From the NCBI RefSeq assembly GCF_014836755.1, contig NZ_JACSQF010000023.1, positions 13,137-63,880 of the forward strand: a DNA stretch of 50,744 nucleotides, given 5' to 3'. Source of the stretch: Oerskovia merdavium (lineage in GTDB: Bacteria; Actinomycetota; Actinomycetes; Actinomycetales; Cellulomonadaceae). This document shows positions 1-8,876 of this stretch, piece by piece; the stretch's first letter is position 1, and the number at the start of each line of letters is the position of its first letter. Position numbers and translations under genes: made by a program. The notes under the pieces are model-generated. The model was not told the DNA's origin, ran no database searches, and worked only from the letters and a program-made list of their open reading frames with translations.

Positions 1-18
1 GCCCCTCGGACGAGGGGC
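1..18 (-). terminator. Hairpin downstream of rpsB
   Basis: A 7-bp perfect stem (gcccctc/gaggggc) with a 4-base loop lies 13 bases beyond the rpsB stop. It has no T tract, which is usual for high-GC actinobacterial terminators. In most bacteria tsf follows rpsB, so this may be an attenuator between the two genes; the window ends before that can be seen. Confidence 0.45.
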
Positions 19-31
19 GCGCACCACGTCG

Positions 32-1000
32 TCACTTGGACTCGTCGGCCTCTTCGGCGATGACCTCGGCCTCGGCGACGACCTCGGCCTCAGCGGCGGC
101 CTCGACGGCGACCTCAGCGACCTCGGCAGCAGCCTCGGCGACGACCTCGGCCTCGGCGGCAGCCTCGACGGCGACCTCGGCGACGACCTCAGCAGCGGCT
201 GCGGTCTCGACAGCGGCCTCGGCCTCGGAACCGGCGAGGAGCTCGCGCTCCCACTCGGCGAGGGGCTCTGCCTCGGTGGCCGTGCCGGCCTCGGCGCCCG
301 TGCGGCCCGAGTGGCGCTGGAGCAGGCCCTCGGCGGCGGCGTCGGCGATCACGCGGGTGAGCAGCGTGACGGCGCGGATCGCGTCGTCGTTGCCCGGGAT
401 CTTGTAGTCGACGACGTCGGGGTCGCAGTTGGTGTCCAGGATCGCGACGATCGGGATGCGCAGCTTGCGCGCCTCGTCGACGGCCAGGTGCTCCTTGTTG
501 GTGTCGACGATCCACACGGCGGAGGGGACCTTCGCCATGTCGCGGATGCCACCCAGGGTGCGGGTCAGCTTGTCCTTCTCGCGACGCAGGACGAGGAGCT
601 CCTTCTTGGTGAGACCCGAGGCTGCGACGTCGTCGAAGTCGATCTCCTCGAGCTCCTTCATGCGCTGCAGACGCTTGTGCACCGTGGTGAAGTTGGTGAG
701 CATCCCACCGAGCCAGCGGTGGTTCACGTAGGGCATGCCCACGCGAGCGGCCTGCTCGGCGACGGGCTCCTGCGCCTGCTTCTTGGTGCCGACGAAGAGG
801 ATCGTGCCACCGTGGGCGACGGTCTCCTTGACGAACTCGTACGCGCGGTCGATGTAGGACAGCGACTGCTGCAGGTCGACGATGTAGATGCCGTTGCGCT
901 CCGTGAAGATGAATCGCTTCATCTTCGGGTTCCAGCGGCGGGTCTGGTGTCCGAAGTGGACTCCGCTGTCGAGGAGCTGGCGCATGGTCACGACGGCCAT
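32..1000 (-). CDS. rpsB: 30S ribosomal protein S2, with long Ala/Glu/Val C-terminal tail
   Basis: Structural protein of the small ribosomal subunit, bound near the head-body junction where it helps recruit S1-like factors. Residues 1 to about 230 match the S2 family closely: the N-terminal [20 protein letters not shown] block, the GTKKQAQ segment, [12 protein letters not shown] and the [16 protein letters not shown] block. The protein is 322 residues, against about 240-270 in the family. The excess is a tail of almost only Ala, Glu and Val from about residue 255, containing a 21-residue repeat. Such acidic/alanine tails occur on several actinobacterial ribosomal proteins and are probably flexible and dispensable for assembly. 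ATG start chosen because it begins the conserved domain. The gene is transcribed alone within the window; tsf would be expected beyond the edge. Confidence 0.97.
   Translation of the reverse strand: MAVVTMRQLLDSGVHFGHQTRRWNPKMKRFIFTERNGIYIVDLQQSLSYIDRAYEFVKETVAHGGTILFVGTKKQAQEPVAEQAARVGMPYVNHRWLGGMLTNFTTVHKRLQRMKELEEIDFDDVAASGLTKKELLVLRREKDKLTRTLGGIRDMAKVPSAVWIVDTNKEHLAVDEARKLRIPIVAILDTNCDPDVVDYKIPGNDDAIRAVTLLTRVIADAAAEGLLQRHSGRTGAEAGTATEAEPLAEWERELLAGSEAEAAVETAAAAEVVAEVAVEAAAEAEVVAEAAAEVAEVAVEAAAEAEVVAEAEVIAEEADESK
71..183 (-). repeat. Tandem 63-bp repeat in the rpsB tail
   Basis: Two copies starting at 71 and 134 share about 50 bases with only a few differences. The period is 63 bases, so the reading frame is kept and each copy encodes a near-identical 21-residue block rich in Glu-Val-Ala. 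Unequal exchange or slippage could change tail length without a frameshift. Confidence 0.75.
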
Positions 1001-1450
1001 GGCACGTCCTTTCAGGCGTGACGCGGGATCCTCCCGCTGCTCACGCTCGTTCGTCCGACCGGGCGCGCGGCGTCCGGTCGGTGCTTTCGGTTGTCGGTGC
1101 GGGCCGGGATTGGCCGTGCACCCCTGGCGTCACACCGCCGGGCGACGCCGGACCCTGGCGAACGAGGATCCGGACCGTTGTCGTGGCAGCCCCTGCCACT
1201 GGCCCTGACGGGCCGGGAGGCGGGGAAGTGACGCGCGAAGTCGACGGCGCGCAGCGGGGGCCCGGGCGTCTCCGACGGACTCCGCCGGAGGTGCTGGTGG
1301 GCCGTCCGAATGAACGTGCCGATCGCGGCGTTAAGTCTACCTGATGCGCGGCCCCGGCCGGACCTGTCCACAGGTCCCGCCCGATCGGCCCGGTCCACAG
1401 GCCCGGGCGCCGACGCCCCACACGCACCGGCGGTGCGCGATGCTCGGCCC
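1001..1450. other. Divergent intergenic region between rpsB and the M23 protein
   Basis: About 450 bases hold the start regions of two divergent genes and no convincing coding frame. On the minus strand, TAGACT near 1337-1342 fits an actinobacterial -10 (TAnnnT) for rpsB, but no good -35 is seen. A 14-base interrupted palindrome (ACCTGT-CC-ACAGGT, 1362-1375) lies between the two genes and could be an operator. The rpsB leader would then be over 300 bases; a ribosomal-protein leader structure is possible but I could not fold one with confidence. Confidence 0.4.
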
Positions 1451-2020
1451 GTGCCCGCCATCCTTCCACGCCCCGCCCGCCTCTCCGCCGTCGTCGCCGG
1501 AGCCCTCGTGCTCGTCCTGGTCGCGCCGCCCGCTCCCCTCGCGCGAGGAGCGACGGCGCCCGCTCCTGCGAGCGACGCGTGGGTCGCGCCCGTCGTCGGT
1601 GAGCCCGTCGTGCTGCGTCCGTTCCTCCCACCCGACCAGGACTGGCTCGCCGGTCATCGCGGCGTCGACCTCGGCGCGGCACCCGGCGACGCGGTCGTCG
1701 CGCCTGAGGCCGGGGTCGTGACGTTCGCCGGGACGGTCGTGGACCGAGGCGTCGTCGTCGTGCTGCACGACGACGGGCTGCGCACCTCGCTCGAGCCCGT
1801 CACGGGGAGCGTGGGCCCCGGGACGAGGGTGGGGCGCGGTGAGGTCGTCGGGACGCTCGAGGGCGGTCACGGCGGGGGTGGTGGGAACGAGGCGGCCGCC
1901 GCCGGGCACTGCCTGCCGTCCTCGTGCCTCCACTGGGGTGTCCGGCGGGGTGAGGTCTACCTGGACCCGCTCACCCTGCTGGCGCCCCGAGAACCGATCG
2001 TGCTGCTCCCGCTGCGCTGA
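1451..2020 (+). CDS. Secreted M23 (LytM-like) peptidase-family protein, apparently degenerate
   Basis: Exported protein of about 189 residues. A basic start, a hydrophobic stretch (residues about 12-27) and an Ala-rich cleavage region form a signal peptide; this is why the GTG at 1451 is preferred over the in-frame ATG at 1310, which would put 47 non-hydrophobic residues in front. The rest is a LytM/duplicated-hybrid-motif fold: HRGVDLG supplies the first zinc ligands (His69, Asp73) and LHWG the third (His161). However, the usual catalytic histidine before it (HxH) is Cys159, and the YxHL histidine is replaced in a SLEPV segment. Zinc binding may persist while peptidase activity is doubtful. 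It may be a regulator of cell-wall hydrolases rather than an enzyme. It is convergent with xerC and divergent from rpsB. Confidence 0.85.
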   Translation: MPAILPRPARLSAVVAGALVLVLVAPPAPLARGATAPAPASDAWVAPVVGEPVVLRPFLPPDQDWLAGHRGVDLGAAPGDAVVAPEAGVVTFAGTVVDRGVVVVLHDDGLRTSLEPVTGSVGPGTRVGRGEVVGTLEGGHGGGGGNEAAAAGHCLPSSCLHWGVRRGEVYLDPLTLLAPREPIVLLPLR

Positions 2021-2021
2021 G

Positions 2022-2047
2022 CCTCGCCGCAGCGTCCCCCGGCGAGG
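2022..2047. terminator. Bidirectional terminator between the M23 gene and xerC
   Basis: Perfect 8-bp stem (cctcgccg/cggcgagg) with a 10-base loop, exactly filling the gap between two convergent stop codons. It can serve both strands. Confidence 0.7.
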
Positions 2048-3037
2048 TCACGCCCGCGGGAACGCCTGCTCGAACGATGCCCGCAGGCGGTCTGCGCTGA
2101 CGTGCGTGTAGCGCTGCGTCGTGGAGAGCGTCGCGTGCCCGAGCACCTCCTGGACGCTGCGCAGGTCGGAGCCGCCCTGGAGCAGGTGCGTCGCGGCGCT
2201 GTGCCGCAGGTCGTGCGGCGTCACGTCGTCGACGCCCGCGAGCGCCGCGAGCCGGTGCACGGTCTCTCGTGCCTGCCGCTGGCCCCACCGGTGTCCTCGG
2301 TCCCCCAGGAGGAGTGCCGGACCGGAGTCCGCGACGGCGAGCGCGGGGCGACCGGCGTCGAGCCAGCGACGGATCGCCCGACCGGCGGGCACCCCGAACG
2401 GGACGACCCGCTCCTTGTCGCCCTTGCCGACCACGCGCAGCGTGCGCTCCCCCAGGTCCACGTCGTCGACGTCGGTCCCGACGAGCTCGGCGACGCGCAC
2501 GCCCGAGGCGTAGAGCAGCTCGAGAGCAGCCCACTCGCGCAGCCGGGCAGGGTCACCGTCGGCGGCCGACGCGCGGGCCGTCTCCATGAGGTGCGCGGCG
2601 GAGTCGACCGCGAGGACCGTCGGCAGGTGACGCGGCACACGGGGGCTCGCGAGGCGCAGGGCGGGGTTCTGCGCGGTGCGCCCGGTGCTGGTCGTCCAGG
2701 CGAAGAACGCTCGCGCGGCCGCGCCGCGCCGGGCCATGGTGGTGCGCGCCAGGTCCCGCGCGCCGAGGTCGGCGAGCCAGTCGCGCAGCACGGCGATGTC
2801 GACGTCGTCGAGATCCCGGACACCCGTCCCGACGGCACGCTCCAGGAGCGAGCGCACGTCGCCCGTGTAGGCGCGCACGGTGTGTGCGGAGAGGCCGCGC
2901 TGCACGGCCAGGTGCTCCTCGAACGCGGCGACCGCAGCGGTCAGCCCGGCCGGCAGGTCCGGCACGGCCTGCGCCGTCCCGGGTCCGCTCGGGCCGGCCG
3001 CCTCGGCGCCGTGCGGACGCTTCTCGGAAGTGCTCAT
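2048..3037 (-). CDS. xerC: Tyrosine site-specific recombinase XerC
   Basis: Chromosome dimer resolution recombinase acting with XerD at dif. The protein is 329 residues. An N-terminal SAM-like core-binding domain (about residues 30-125, including the LSAHTVRAYTGDVRSL segment) precedes the catalytic domain. All catalytic residues are visible: Arg in ASGVRVAELVG, Lys in GKGDKERVVPF, HxxR in HDLRHSAATHLLQ, His in LGHATLSTTQ and the nucleophile Tyr in RYTHVS. The start MSTSEKRP was chosen because upstream in-frame codons read as low-complexity shadow of dprA. The N-terminal 25 residues are Gly/Pro-rich and probably disordered. It lies 55 bases after dprA, as in many actinobacteria. A specialised integrase is unlikely in this housekeeping context. 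Confidence 0.93.
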   Translation of the reverse strand: MSTSEKRPHGAEAAGPSGPGTAQAVPDLPAGLTAAVAAFEEHLAVQRGLSAHTVRAYTGDVRSLLERAVGTGVRDLDDVDIAVLRDWLADLGARDLARTTMARRGAAARAFFAWTTSTGRTAQNPALRLASPRVPRHLPTVLAVDSAAHLMETARASAADGDPARLREWAALELLYASGVRVAELVGTDVDDVDLGERTLRVVGKGDKERVVPFGVPAGRAIRRWLDAGRPALAVADSGPALLLGDRGHRWGQRQARETVHRLAALAGVDDVTPHDLRHSAATHLLQGGSDLRSVQEVLGHATLSTTQRYTHVSADRLRASFEQAFPRA

Positions 3038-3092
3038 GGGCCCAGTCTCGCGGAGCACCCGCACCAGGACGGGTCTGCCACGCCCGGCGGCA

Positions 3093-4283
3093 CTATCCGC
3101 CGAGCCTGCGCCACCTCCCGCCCGACTGCTCGGCGAGACCGACGAGCTCGAGGTGGCCGAGCCCCCCGAGCGTCTCCTGACTGCCCAGCCCGGCCGTCCG
3201 GGCGACCGACTCGACCGGGGCGTGGGCACGCAGCGGGAGCGCGTCCCAGAGCCGACGGCCCACCTCGTCGAGGCCGTCCTGGGGCTCGCTGCGCCCCTCG
3301 CCGACCGGGGCCGCGTCGGTCCCCGCCCTGCCACCCAGCTCGGCGGCCTCGGCGGCGTCGGTGACGCAGACGGCCTTCGCGTCCCGGAGCAGCCGGTGGC
3401 ACCCTCCCGAGGCCATCGACGTGACCGGTCCGGGAACTGCACCGACGGGGCGTAGGAGCGCAGCTGCGTGCGTGGCGGTGCTCAGGGCCCCTGAGCGCCA
3501 GGCCGCCTCGACCACGACGGTCGCTCCGGAGAACGCGGCGATGAGCCGGTTGCGGTGCAGGAAGCGCACCCGGCTCGGGACCGAGCCCGGCGGCACCTCG
3601 CTGATCACGCTCCCCTGCTCCAGGACGGCGCGCAGCAGGTCGGTGTTGCCCGCCGGGTAGAGGCGGTCCGCTCCGCCGGCGAGGAACGCGACGGTCTGCC
3701 CTGCGGCGGCAAGAGCGCCCCGGTGCGCGGCGGCGTCGATCCCGTAGGCGCCTCCCGAGACGACCGTGAAGCGACGGTCGACCAGGCCCACGGCGAGGTC
3801 TGCTGCGACGTGCCGCCCGTAGTCCGTGCACGCGCGCGCCCCCACGAGCGCGAGCGAACGCGCCGAGAGCGCCGCGAGGTCGTCGCGACCACGGACCCAG
3901 AGCGCGAGCGGGCCCTCTGCACCCAGGTCGTCGAGCGCGGCCGGCCACCGCGGGTCCTCCGGGACCACGAGGCGGCCGCCGATCCGGCCGAAGGCGCCCA
4001 GCTCGCGCGCAGGGTCCAGGCCGGGCAGCCGTCCTCGCCACCGCTCGACCGCGCGCACGAGCCGGTCTCCTGCGGGCCGCTCGTCGCGTCCCTCGAGCGC
4101 TCCCAGCGCCAGCCGGCGGGGGTCGTCGACGACCTCGTAGAGCCAGCCGAGCGAACCGACGGCCCCGAGGTGCGTGACGAGTGCGCCCGCGACCTGGTCC
4201 CCCGGCTCGGCGATCCGGCTCCACGCCGCACGCGCGAGCAGCGGGTCGGTGAGGTCGAACGAGGCACGGCTGCGCTCACCCAT
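3093..4283 (-). CDS. dprA: DNA-processing protein DprA
   Basis: Single-stranded-DNA-binding protein that loads RecA during natural transformation. In actinobacteria it is conserved but its role is less clear. The protein is 396 residues, typical of the family. An N-terminal helical region is followed by the Rossmann-like DprA core from about residue 125: LALVGARACTDYGRHVA, then VVSGGAYGIDAAAHRGAL and AFLAGGADRLYPAGN, then SEVPPG and FLHRNRLIAAFSGATVVVEA. A winged-helix-like C-terminus ends the protein. The ATG overlaps the comM stop by 8 bases, indicating translational coupling within yraN-comM-dprA. Start chosen on that overlap. Confidence 0.95.
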   Translation of the reverse strand: MGERSRASFDLTDPLLARAAWSRIAEPGDQVAGALVTHLGAVGSLGWLYEVVDDPRRLALGALEGRDERPAGDRLVRAVERWRGRLPGLDPARELGAFGRIGGRLVVPEDPRWPAALDDLGAEGPLALWVRGRDDLAALSARSLALVGARACTDYGRHVAADLAVGLVDRRFTVVSGGAYGIDAAAHRGALAAAGQTVAFLAGGADRLYPAGNTDLLRAVLEQGSVISEVPPGSVPSRVRFLHRNRLIAAFSGATVVVEAAWRSGALSTATHAAALLRPVGAVPGPVTSMASGGCHRLLRDAKAVCVTDAAEAAELGGRAGTDAAPVGEGRSEPQDGLDEVGRRLWDALPLRAHAPVESVARTAGLGSQETLGGLGHLELVGLAEQSGGRWRRLGG

Positions 4284-5814
4284 GGTGCCCCCTGGTCCGC
4301 AGCGCGAGGCCCTGCCCCACGTCCGACCGGGTGGGCGCAGCGCGCCCAGCGAGGTCCGCGACGGTCCAGGCGAGGCGCAGCACGCGGTCCGCCCCGCGCA
4401 GCGAGAGCGTCCCCCGGTCGAGCGCGGTGTCGACGTCCGCCAGCAGACCCCGTCCCGCGCCCAACCTTTCGCGCAGCCACGTCCCTGGTACCTCGGCGTT
4501 CGTCGACCACGGGGTCCCCGCGAGCCGCGCCCTGGCCGCGGCCCGTGCTCCCGCGACACGCACCGCGACCGTCGCGCTCGTCTCCACGTCCCCCTCGCCC
4601 GCACGGTCCACGCGAGAGACGGGCCGCACCTCGACCTGGACGTCCACGCGGTCGAGCAGCGGCCCCGAGAGGCGTGCGAAGTACCGGCGGCGGACGACCG
4701 GGGTGCACTGGCACTCGAGCCCCTTGCCGATCGCGAGCCCGCACGGGCACGGGTTCGCGGCGAGCACGAGCTGGAAGCGTGCCGGGTAGCGCGCCGAGCC
4801 CGCGGCCCGGTGGATCACGAGCTCGCCGTGCTCGAGCGGCTGCCGCAGCGTCTGGAGCACCCTGGAACCGAACTCGGGGGCCTCGTCGAGGAACAGGACC
4901 CCGCGGTGCGCCCTCGAGGCGGCACCGGGCCGGGGCAGCCCTGACCCTCCACCGACGATCGAGGCGGGGGTCGCCGTGTGGTGGGGGTCCTCGTAGGGCG
5001 GGCGCCGGACGAGGCCCTGGCCGGGGTCGAACACCCCCGCGACTGAGTGGACCGCGGTCACCTCGACGGCCTCGGCGTCGTCGAGGTCCGGCAGGATGCT
5101 CGTGATCCGCGACGCGAGCATGGTCTTGCCCGCACCCGGTGGTCCGACGAGCAGCAGGTGGTGGCCTCCTGCTGCGGCGACCTCGACGGCTCGTCGGGCC
5201 TGCTCCTGCCCCAGGACGTCCCGCAGGTCTCCCTCGGCGCGGAGCGGCCGGTCGACCCGCGGTGCGCGCGAGGCGGCCGAGGGCAGGACCATTCCGGGGA
5301 GCTCGGCGCCGTAGAGGGCCGCGACCTCGGCGAGGCTCGCGACGCCGACGACGCGCGCCCCGGGCACGAGACGCGCTTCCTGCGCGTCCTCCAGCGGCAC
5401 GACGACGTCGCACAGCCCCGCCGCCACCGCGGCGGCCACGGCGGGGAGCACCCCGCGCACGGGCTGCAGCCGACCGTCGAGCCCGAGCTCGCCGATGTGC
5501 ACGACCTTCTCCGGGTCGGACACGGAGATCTGGCGGGCACCGGCCAGCATCGCGACGGCGATGGCCAGGTCGAAGCCCGAGCCGGACTTCGGTAGCGACG
5601 CGGGTGACAGGTTGACCGTGACCTTGCGCTGGGGCCACGCGATGCCGGACGAGGCGATCGCGGCCCGGACCCGGTCGCGAGACTCGGACAGGGCAGCGTC
5701 CGGCAGGCCCACGAGCGTGAACCCGGGGACCGAGGCCGCCAGGTGCGCCTGGACCTCCACGACGTGGCCCGAGAGCCCGACCAGCGACACCGCGAACGTG
5801 GTGCCGAGCGTCAT
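4276..5814 (-). CDS. comM: ComM/YifB family AAA+ ATPase (Mg-chelatase-like)
   Basis: AAA+ hexameric helicase; ComM is known in Vibrio to promote branch migration during natural transformation, and homologues are widespread outside competent species. The protein is 512 residues. The N-terminal ChlI-like domain (LPDAALSESRDRVRAAI, NLSPASLPKSGSGFDLAIA) is followed by the Walker A motif LLVGPPGAGKTMLA (about residue 220), Walker B LFLDEAPEF, and a cysteine cluster ANPCPCG...CQC that resembles the zinc-binding insert of the family. The C-terminal domain ends in a lid region. It shares one base with the yraN stop (TGATG) and 8 bases with dprA, so the three genes are almost certainly one transcription unit. 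Confidence 0.93.
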   Translation of the reverse strand: MTLGTTFAVSLVGLSGHVVEVQAHLAASVPGFTLVGLPDAALSESRDRVRAAIASSGIAWPQRKVTVNLSPASLPKSGSGFDLAIAVAMLAGARQISVSDPEKVVHIGELGLDGRLQPVRGVLPAVAAAVAAGLCDVVVPLEDAQEARLVPGARVVGVASLAEVAALYGAELPGMVLPSAASRAPRVDRPLRAEGDLRDVLGQEQARRAVEVAAAGGHHLLLVGPPGAGKTMLASRITSILPDLDDAEAVEVTAVHSVAGVFDPGQGLVRRPPYEDPHHTATPASIVGGGSGLPRPGAASRAHRGVLFLDEAPEFGSRVLQTLRQPLEHGELVIHRAAGSARYPARFQLVLAANPCPCGLAIGKGLECQCTPVVRRRYFARLSGPLLDRVDVQVEVRPVSRVDRAGEGDVETSATVAVRVAGARAAARARLAGTPWSTNAEVPGTWLRERLGAGRGLLADVDTALDRGTLSLRGADRVLRLAWTVADLAGRAAPTRSDVGQGLALRTRGHHG

Positions 5815-6170
5815 CAGCTGACCCCCACGAGATGCTCGACCTGCGCGGCCCCCGCCTGCGGGAGGACGACGGCCACGACGTCGATCCGGACCGAGGCCGG
5901 TCGCACCGGGTGGGTGGCCATCCACTCACCGGTGAGGCGACGCAGCCGCGCGATCTTGTCCTGGGTCACGGCCTCGGCGGGGTGCCCGTAGGCCGTGCCT
6001 CGTCGGGTCTTGACCTCGACGACGACGAGCACGTCGCCGTCCCTGGCCACCACGTCGAGCTCGCCCCGGGTGCCGCGCCAGTTGCGGTCGAGCACGACCC
6101 ACCCGGCCTCGACCAGGTACCGCGCGGCGATCTTCTCCCCGTACCGACCGACAGCGTCCTTCGCTCCCAT
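5814..6170 (-). CDS. yraN: YraN/UPF0102 endonuclease-fold protein
   Basis: Small (118 residues) restriction-endonuclease-fold protein of UPF0102, conserved next to comM/dprA and rnhB. The molecular role is not settled. The fold's signature acid/Lys residues are visible: GRYGEKIAARYL at the start, then RGELDVVARDGDVLVVVEVKTRRGT, which holds the D...ExK-type nuclease motif. The start MGAKDAVGRYGE has a strong GGAGGTGG ribosome binding site 5 bases upstream; an ATG ten codons earlier lacks one. First gene of the yraN-comM-dprA unit. Confidence 0.92.
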   Translation of the reverse strand: MGAKDAVGRYGEKIAARYLVEAGWVVLDRNWRGTRGELDVVARDGDVLVVVEVKTRRGTAYGHPAEAVTQDKIARLRRLTGEWMATHPVRPASVRIDVVAVVLPQAGAAQVEHLVGVS

Positions 6171-6290
6171 GTCCCACCTCCGGGCCACACCCTGACGCAC
6201 TCAGGGGTGGTGCGGGGCTCGGGAACGCGGGGCCTGTGGACGACGCCCGCAGGCGGGCACCTGTGCACGGCTCGACGCCGCCGCCGACCG

Positions 6291-6590
6291 CTAGAGCTGA
6301 AGCTCGGCCTTCGCCAGCTCCTCGACGTTCACGTCCTTGAACGTCACGACGCGCACCGACTTCACGAAGCGGGCCGACCGGTAGACGTCCCAGACCCACG
6401 CGTCGGCCAGCCGCAGCTCGAAGTACACCTCTCCGGCGGCCGAGCGGACCTGGAGGTCCACCTGGTTCGCGAGGTAGAAACGTCGTTCGGTCTCGACCAC
6501 GTAGGAGAACAGGCCCACCACATCGCGATACTCGCGGTAGAGGGCCAGCTCCATCTCGGTCTCATAGTTCTCGAGGTCTTCGGCGCTCAC
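6291..6590 (-). CDS. DUF2469 family protein
   Basis: Conserved actinobacterial protein of unknown function, about 99 residues, always found near rnhB and yraN. It begins SAEDLENYETEMELALYREYRDVVG, the hallmark of the family, and ends with FKDVNVEELAKAEL. It is rich in aromatic residues (FSYVVETERRFYLANQ, DAWVWDVYR) and has no transmembrane or signal segment. The GTG at 6590 gives the family-typical N-terminus MSAEDLEN; an ATG at 6608 would add six residues (MVHDGP). Neither has a clear ribosome binding site, so the start is uncertain. Confidence 0.9.
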   Translation of the reverse strand: MSAEDLENYETEMELALYREYRDVVGLFSYVVETERRFYLANQVDLQVRSAAGEVYFELRLADAWVWDVYRSARFVKSVRVVTFKDVNVEELAKAELQL

Positions 6591-6675
6591 TGGACCATCA
6601 TGGACCATCGGCGGACCGAACCCGGGACGCGCAGCCGCGCACGCCCGCCCCGGGCGCGTCGCCCGTCGTCGCTCC

Positions 6676-7443
6676 TCAGGCCCCGTCCTGCTCGGGGAGC
6701 CGCCAGCTGCGCCGGTGCTGCGGCGTCGGGCCGTGGGCCTTGAGGGCCTCGACGTGCACGGCCGCGCCGTACCCCTTGTTGCCGTCCCAGCCGTAGGCCG
6801 GGTACTGCCGGGCGAGCCCCGTCATGAGGCCGTCGCGCTCGCACTTGGCGAGCACGCTCGCCGCCGCGACCGACGCGCACTGGAGGTCGGCCTTGACCAG
6901 CGTCCGCACGGCCGGGTCCGGCAGCGCGCCCAGGTCGTCCTCGGGGTCGAGGTCGAAGGCCTCGAAGAGGTCGACCGTGGGGCGGGTCAGCCAGTCGTGC
7001 TTGCCGTCGAGCAGCACGGCGTCGACGGGCCCGAGCGAACGGCGGACCTGGGCGAGCGCACGGCGACCGGCGAGCCGGAGCGCGACCACGATCCCGTGGG
7101 CGTCGATCTCCGCGGGGCCGGCATGACCGACCGCCCAGGCGAGCCCCCACTCGCGGACGGCGGGCAGCATCGCCTCGCGTGCCGCGGGCGTCAGCATCTT
7201 GGAGTCCGTCAGCCCCTCCGGGAACGCACCCGTGGTCAGGTCGACCACGACGACACCCACGCTGACCGGGCCGGCGAGCGCTCCGCGCCCGACCTCGTCC
7301 ATGCCGGCGACGAACCGCGCCCCCGAGTCGAGCATCGAGCGCTCGTGGCGCATGGTCGGCGGCACCGGTCCGGTCGCCCGCTTGGCGGGCGCCTTGCGGG
7401 GCTTCTTCGCGGCTGCGGGACGCGCACCGAGATCGGTCGTCAC
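6676..7443 (-). CDS. rnhB: Ribonuclease HII
   Basis: Cleaves RNA of RNA-DNA hybrids and single ribonucleotides misincorporated into DNA. The protein is 255 residues. The catalytic carboxylates are present: Asp-Glu in [15 protein letters not shown], Asp in the [13 protein letters not shown] strand and Asp in [10 protein letters not shown]. The family motif DSKML is also seen. An N-terminal basic linker ([16 protein letters not shown], about residues 9-25) is an addition common in actinobacteria. The GTG start overlaps the lepB stop by four bases (GTGA), giving translational coupling. Confidence 0.95.
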   Translation of the reverse strand: MTTDLGARPAAAKKPRKAPAKRATGPVPPTMRHERSMLDSGARFVAGMDEVGRGALAGPVSVGVVVVDLTTGAFPEGLTDSKMLTPAAREAMLPAVREWGLAWAVGHAGPAEIDAHGIVVALRLAGRRALAQVRRSLGPVDAVLLDGKHDWLTRPTVDLFEAFDLDPEDDLGALPDPAVRTLVKADLQCASVAAASVLAKCERDGLMTGLARQYPAYGWDGNKGYGAAVHVEALKAHGPTPQHRRSWRLPEQDGA

Positions 7444-8141
7444 GGCTCCGGCACCTCCGCGAACACGTCGCCCGGGTTGCGCATGAACGTGAAGTCGCTC
7501 AGGGGCCAGACCTTGACGAACGCGGTCCCCACGACGTTGCTGATCGGCACGAACCCGCCGCCCGGCTTGCCCGTGTTGTAGCGCGAGTCGGCGGAGTGCT
7601 GGCGGTTGTCGCCCATGACGAACAGCATGCCCTCCGGGACCACGGTGTCGAAAGGGTCCTGGCTCGGGACGGAGCCAGGTTTGTTGTACGTCTCGTCGAT
7701 GGGCTGCCCGTTGACGCTCACGCGCCCCTGGGCGTCGCAGCACACGACCGTGTCGCCCGGGAGACCGATCACACGCTTGATGAGGTGCTCGCCCGTGTCC
7801 TGCGGGAGCAGCCCCACGAACGTCATGGCCGACGTCACGGCGTTCCCGACCGGCCCGCGGTCCGGCGCGACGTACGGCGGGAGCCAGTTCCCCGGGTCCT
7901 TGAAGACGACGACGTCACCGCGGTGGACGTCGAACGCGTCGGGCACGAGGCGGGAGACCATCACGCGGTCCCCCTCGACGAGCGTGTCCTCCATCGAGGC
8001 GCTCGGGATGAAGAAGGCCTGCACCAGGAACGACTTGATGAGCCACGAGAGCACCAGGGCGCTGAGGAGGATGATCGCGGTCTCGCGCACGAGCGACGGC
8101 CGGCGGGGTGCGCGGCGCGCACCGGCTTGCTGCTCTGCCAT
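7440..8141 (-). CDS. lepB: Signal peptidase I
   Basis: Membrane serine protease that removes signal peptides from exported preproteins. The protein is 233 residues with one N-terminal transmembrane helix ([20 protein letters not shown]). The catalytic Ser lies in [12 protein letters not shown] and the general-base Lys in [12 protein letters not shown]; the GDNR box ([13 protein letters not shown]) is intact. Start MAEQQAGA is preferred over a GTG at 8228 because AAGGAG lies 5 bases upstream, and because the earlier GTG coincides with a promoter-like TGGCACAGT (8235-8243). A -1 CC pair in VVCCDAQG is a minor oddity. Coupled to rnhB downstream. Confidence 0.94.
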   Translation of the reverse strand: MAEQQAGARRAPRRPSLVRETAIILLSALVLSWLIKSFLVQAFFIPSASMEDTLVEGDRVMVSRLVPDAFDVHRGDVVVFKDPGNWLPPYVAPDRGPVGNAVTSAMTFVGLLPQDTGEHLIKRVIGLPGDTVVCCDAQGRVSVNGQPIDETYNKPGSVPSQDPFDTVVPEGMLFVMGDNRQHSADSRYNTGKPGGGFVPISNVVGTAFVKVWPLSDFTFMRNPGDVFAEVPEP

Positions 8142-8286
8142 CTCGCTCCTTGCGTGAGCACCGGTCCCCGAGAGGTCACCGGAGGCGGGTTCGGGTCGGG
8201 CTGCTGCGTGGGCGGAGCTCTCTGTCACGCGCTCACTGTGCCATTTCGACGCCGCTGAGGGGAAAACGGCGTGCGCCGGGACGCCG

Positions 8287-8318
8287 ACGGGCGGCCACCT
8301 CGTGAGGTGACCGCCCGT
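8287..8318 (-). terminator. rplS terminator
   Basis: A 14-bp stem with one mismatch and a 4-base loop, 36 bases past the rplS stop. Separates rplS from the lepB-rnhB unit. Confidence 0.75.
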
Positions 8319-8354
8319 GGTGTGCAATGCGGCTGACGAGCTGTCAGGACCGGA

Positions 8355-8714
8355 TCACTTGGCGGGAAGCGCGTCGCGCTTCTCCTTGATCTTCGCCTTC
8401 TTGCCGCGCAGCTTGCGCAGGTAGTACAGCTTGGCGCGACGGACGTCACCGCGCGTGACGACCTCGATCGACTCGAGCGTCGGGGAGTGCACCGGGAAGG
8501 TACGCTCCACGCCGACACCGAAGCTGATCTTGCGGACCGTGAAGGTCTCGCGGACGCCGCCACCCTGGCGGCCGATGACGACGCCCTGGAACGCCTGGAC
8601 GCGGGAGCGGTTGCCCTCGACGACCTTGACGTTGACCTTGACGGTGTCCCCGGCCCGGAACTCCGGGATGTCGCTACGCAGCGATGCTGCGTCGACGCTG
8701 TCCAGCGTGTGCAT
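8355..8714 (-). CDS. rplS: 50S ribosomal protein L19
   Basis: Large-subunit protein at the 30S-50S interface. The 119-residue protein shows the whole family pattern: [55 protein letters not shown] and the basic end [22 protein letters not shown]. Start [15 protein letters not shown] is supported by GGGGAG upstream. It stands 162 bases downstream of trmD, as in the common rpsP-rimM-trmD-rplS order, and likely has its own promoter as well as read-through from trmD. Confidence 0.97.
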   Translation of the reverse strand: MHTLDSVDAASLRSDIPEFRAGDTVKVNVKVVEGNRSRVQAFQGVVIGRQGGGVRETFTVRKISFGVGVERTFPVHSPTLESIEVVTRGDVRRAKLYYLRKLRGKKAKIKEKRDALPAK

Positions 8715-8876
8715 TGTTCTCTCCCCGCTCTGCCACAGGTCAGACGCGTTCTCGTGGCCCACCGCGAGGTGGGTCCGGTTCAGTACAAGGGTGGTGCTCG
8801 CATGAGTTCGGTCGCGCACGCGGACGTGCGGTGAGCCTCCCCTGTGGCAGAGGCCCGACCGGCGGACACCGAGGGT

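Noticed and set aside
3605-5929. Open frame combining the comM and dprA region in a third frame
   Set aside because: Proline/arginine shadow; both real genes keep full motifs in other frames.
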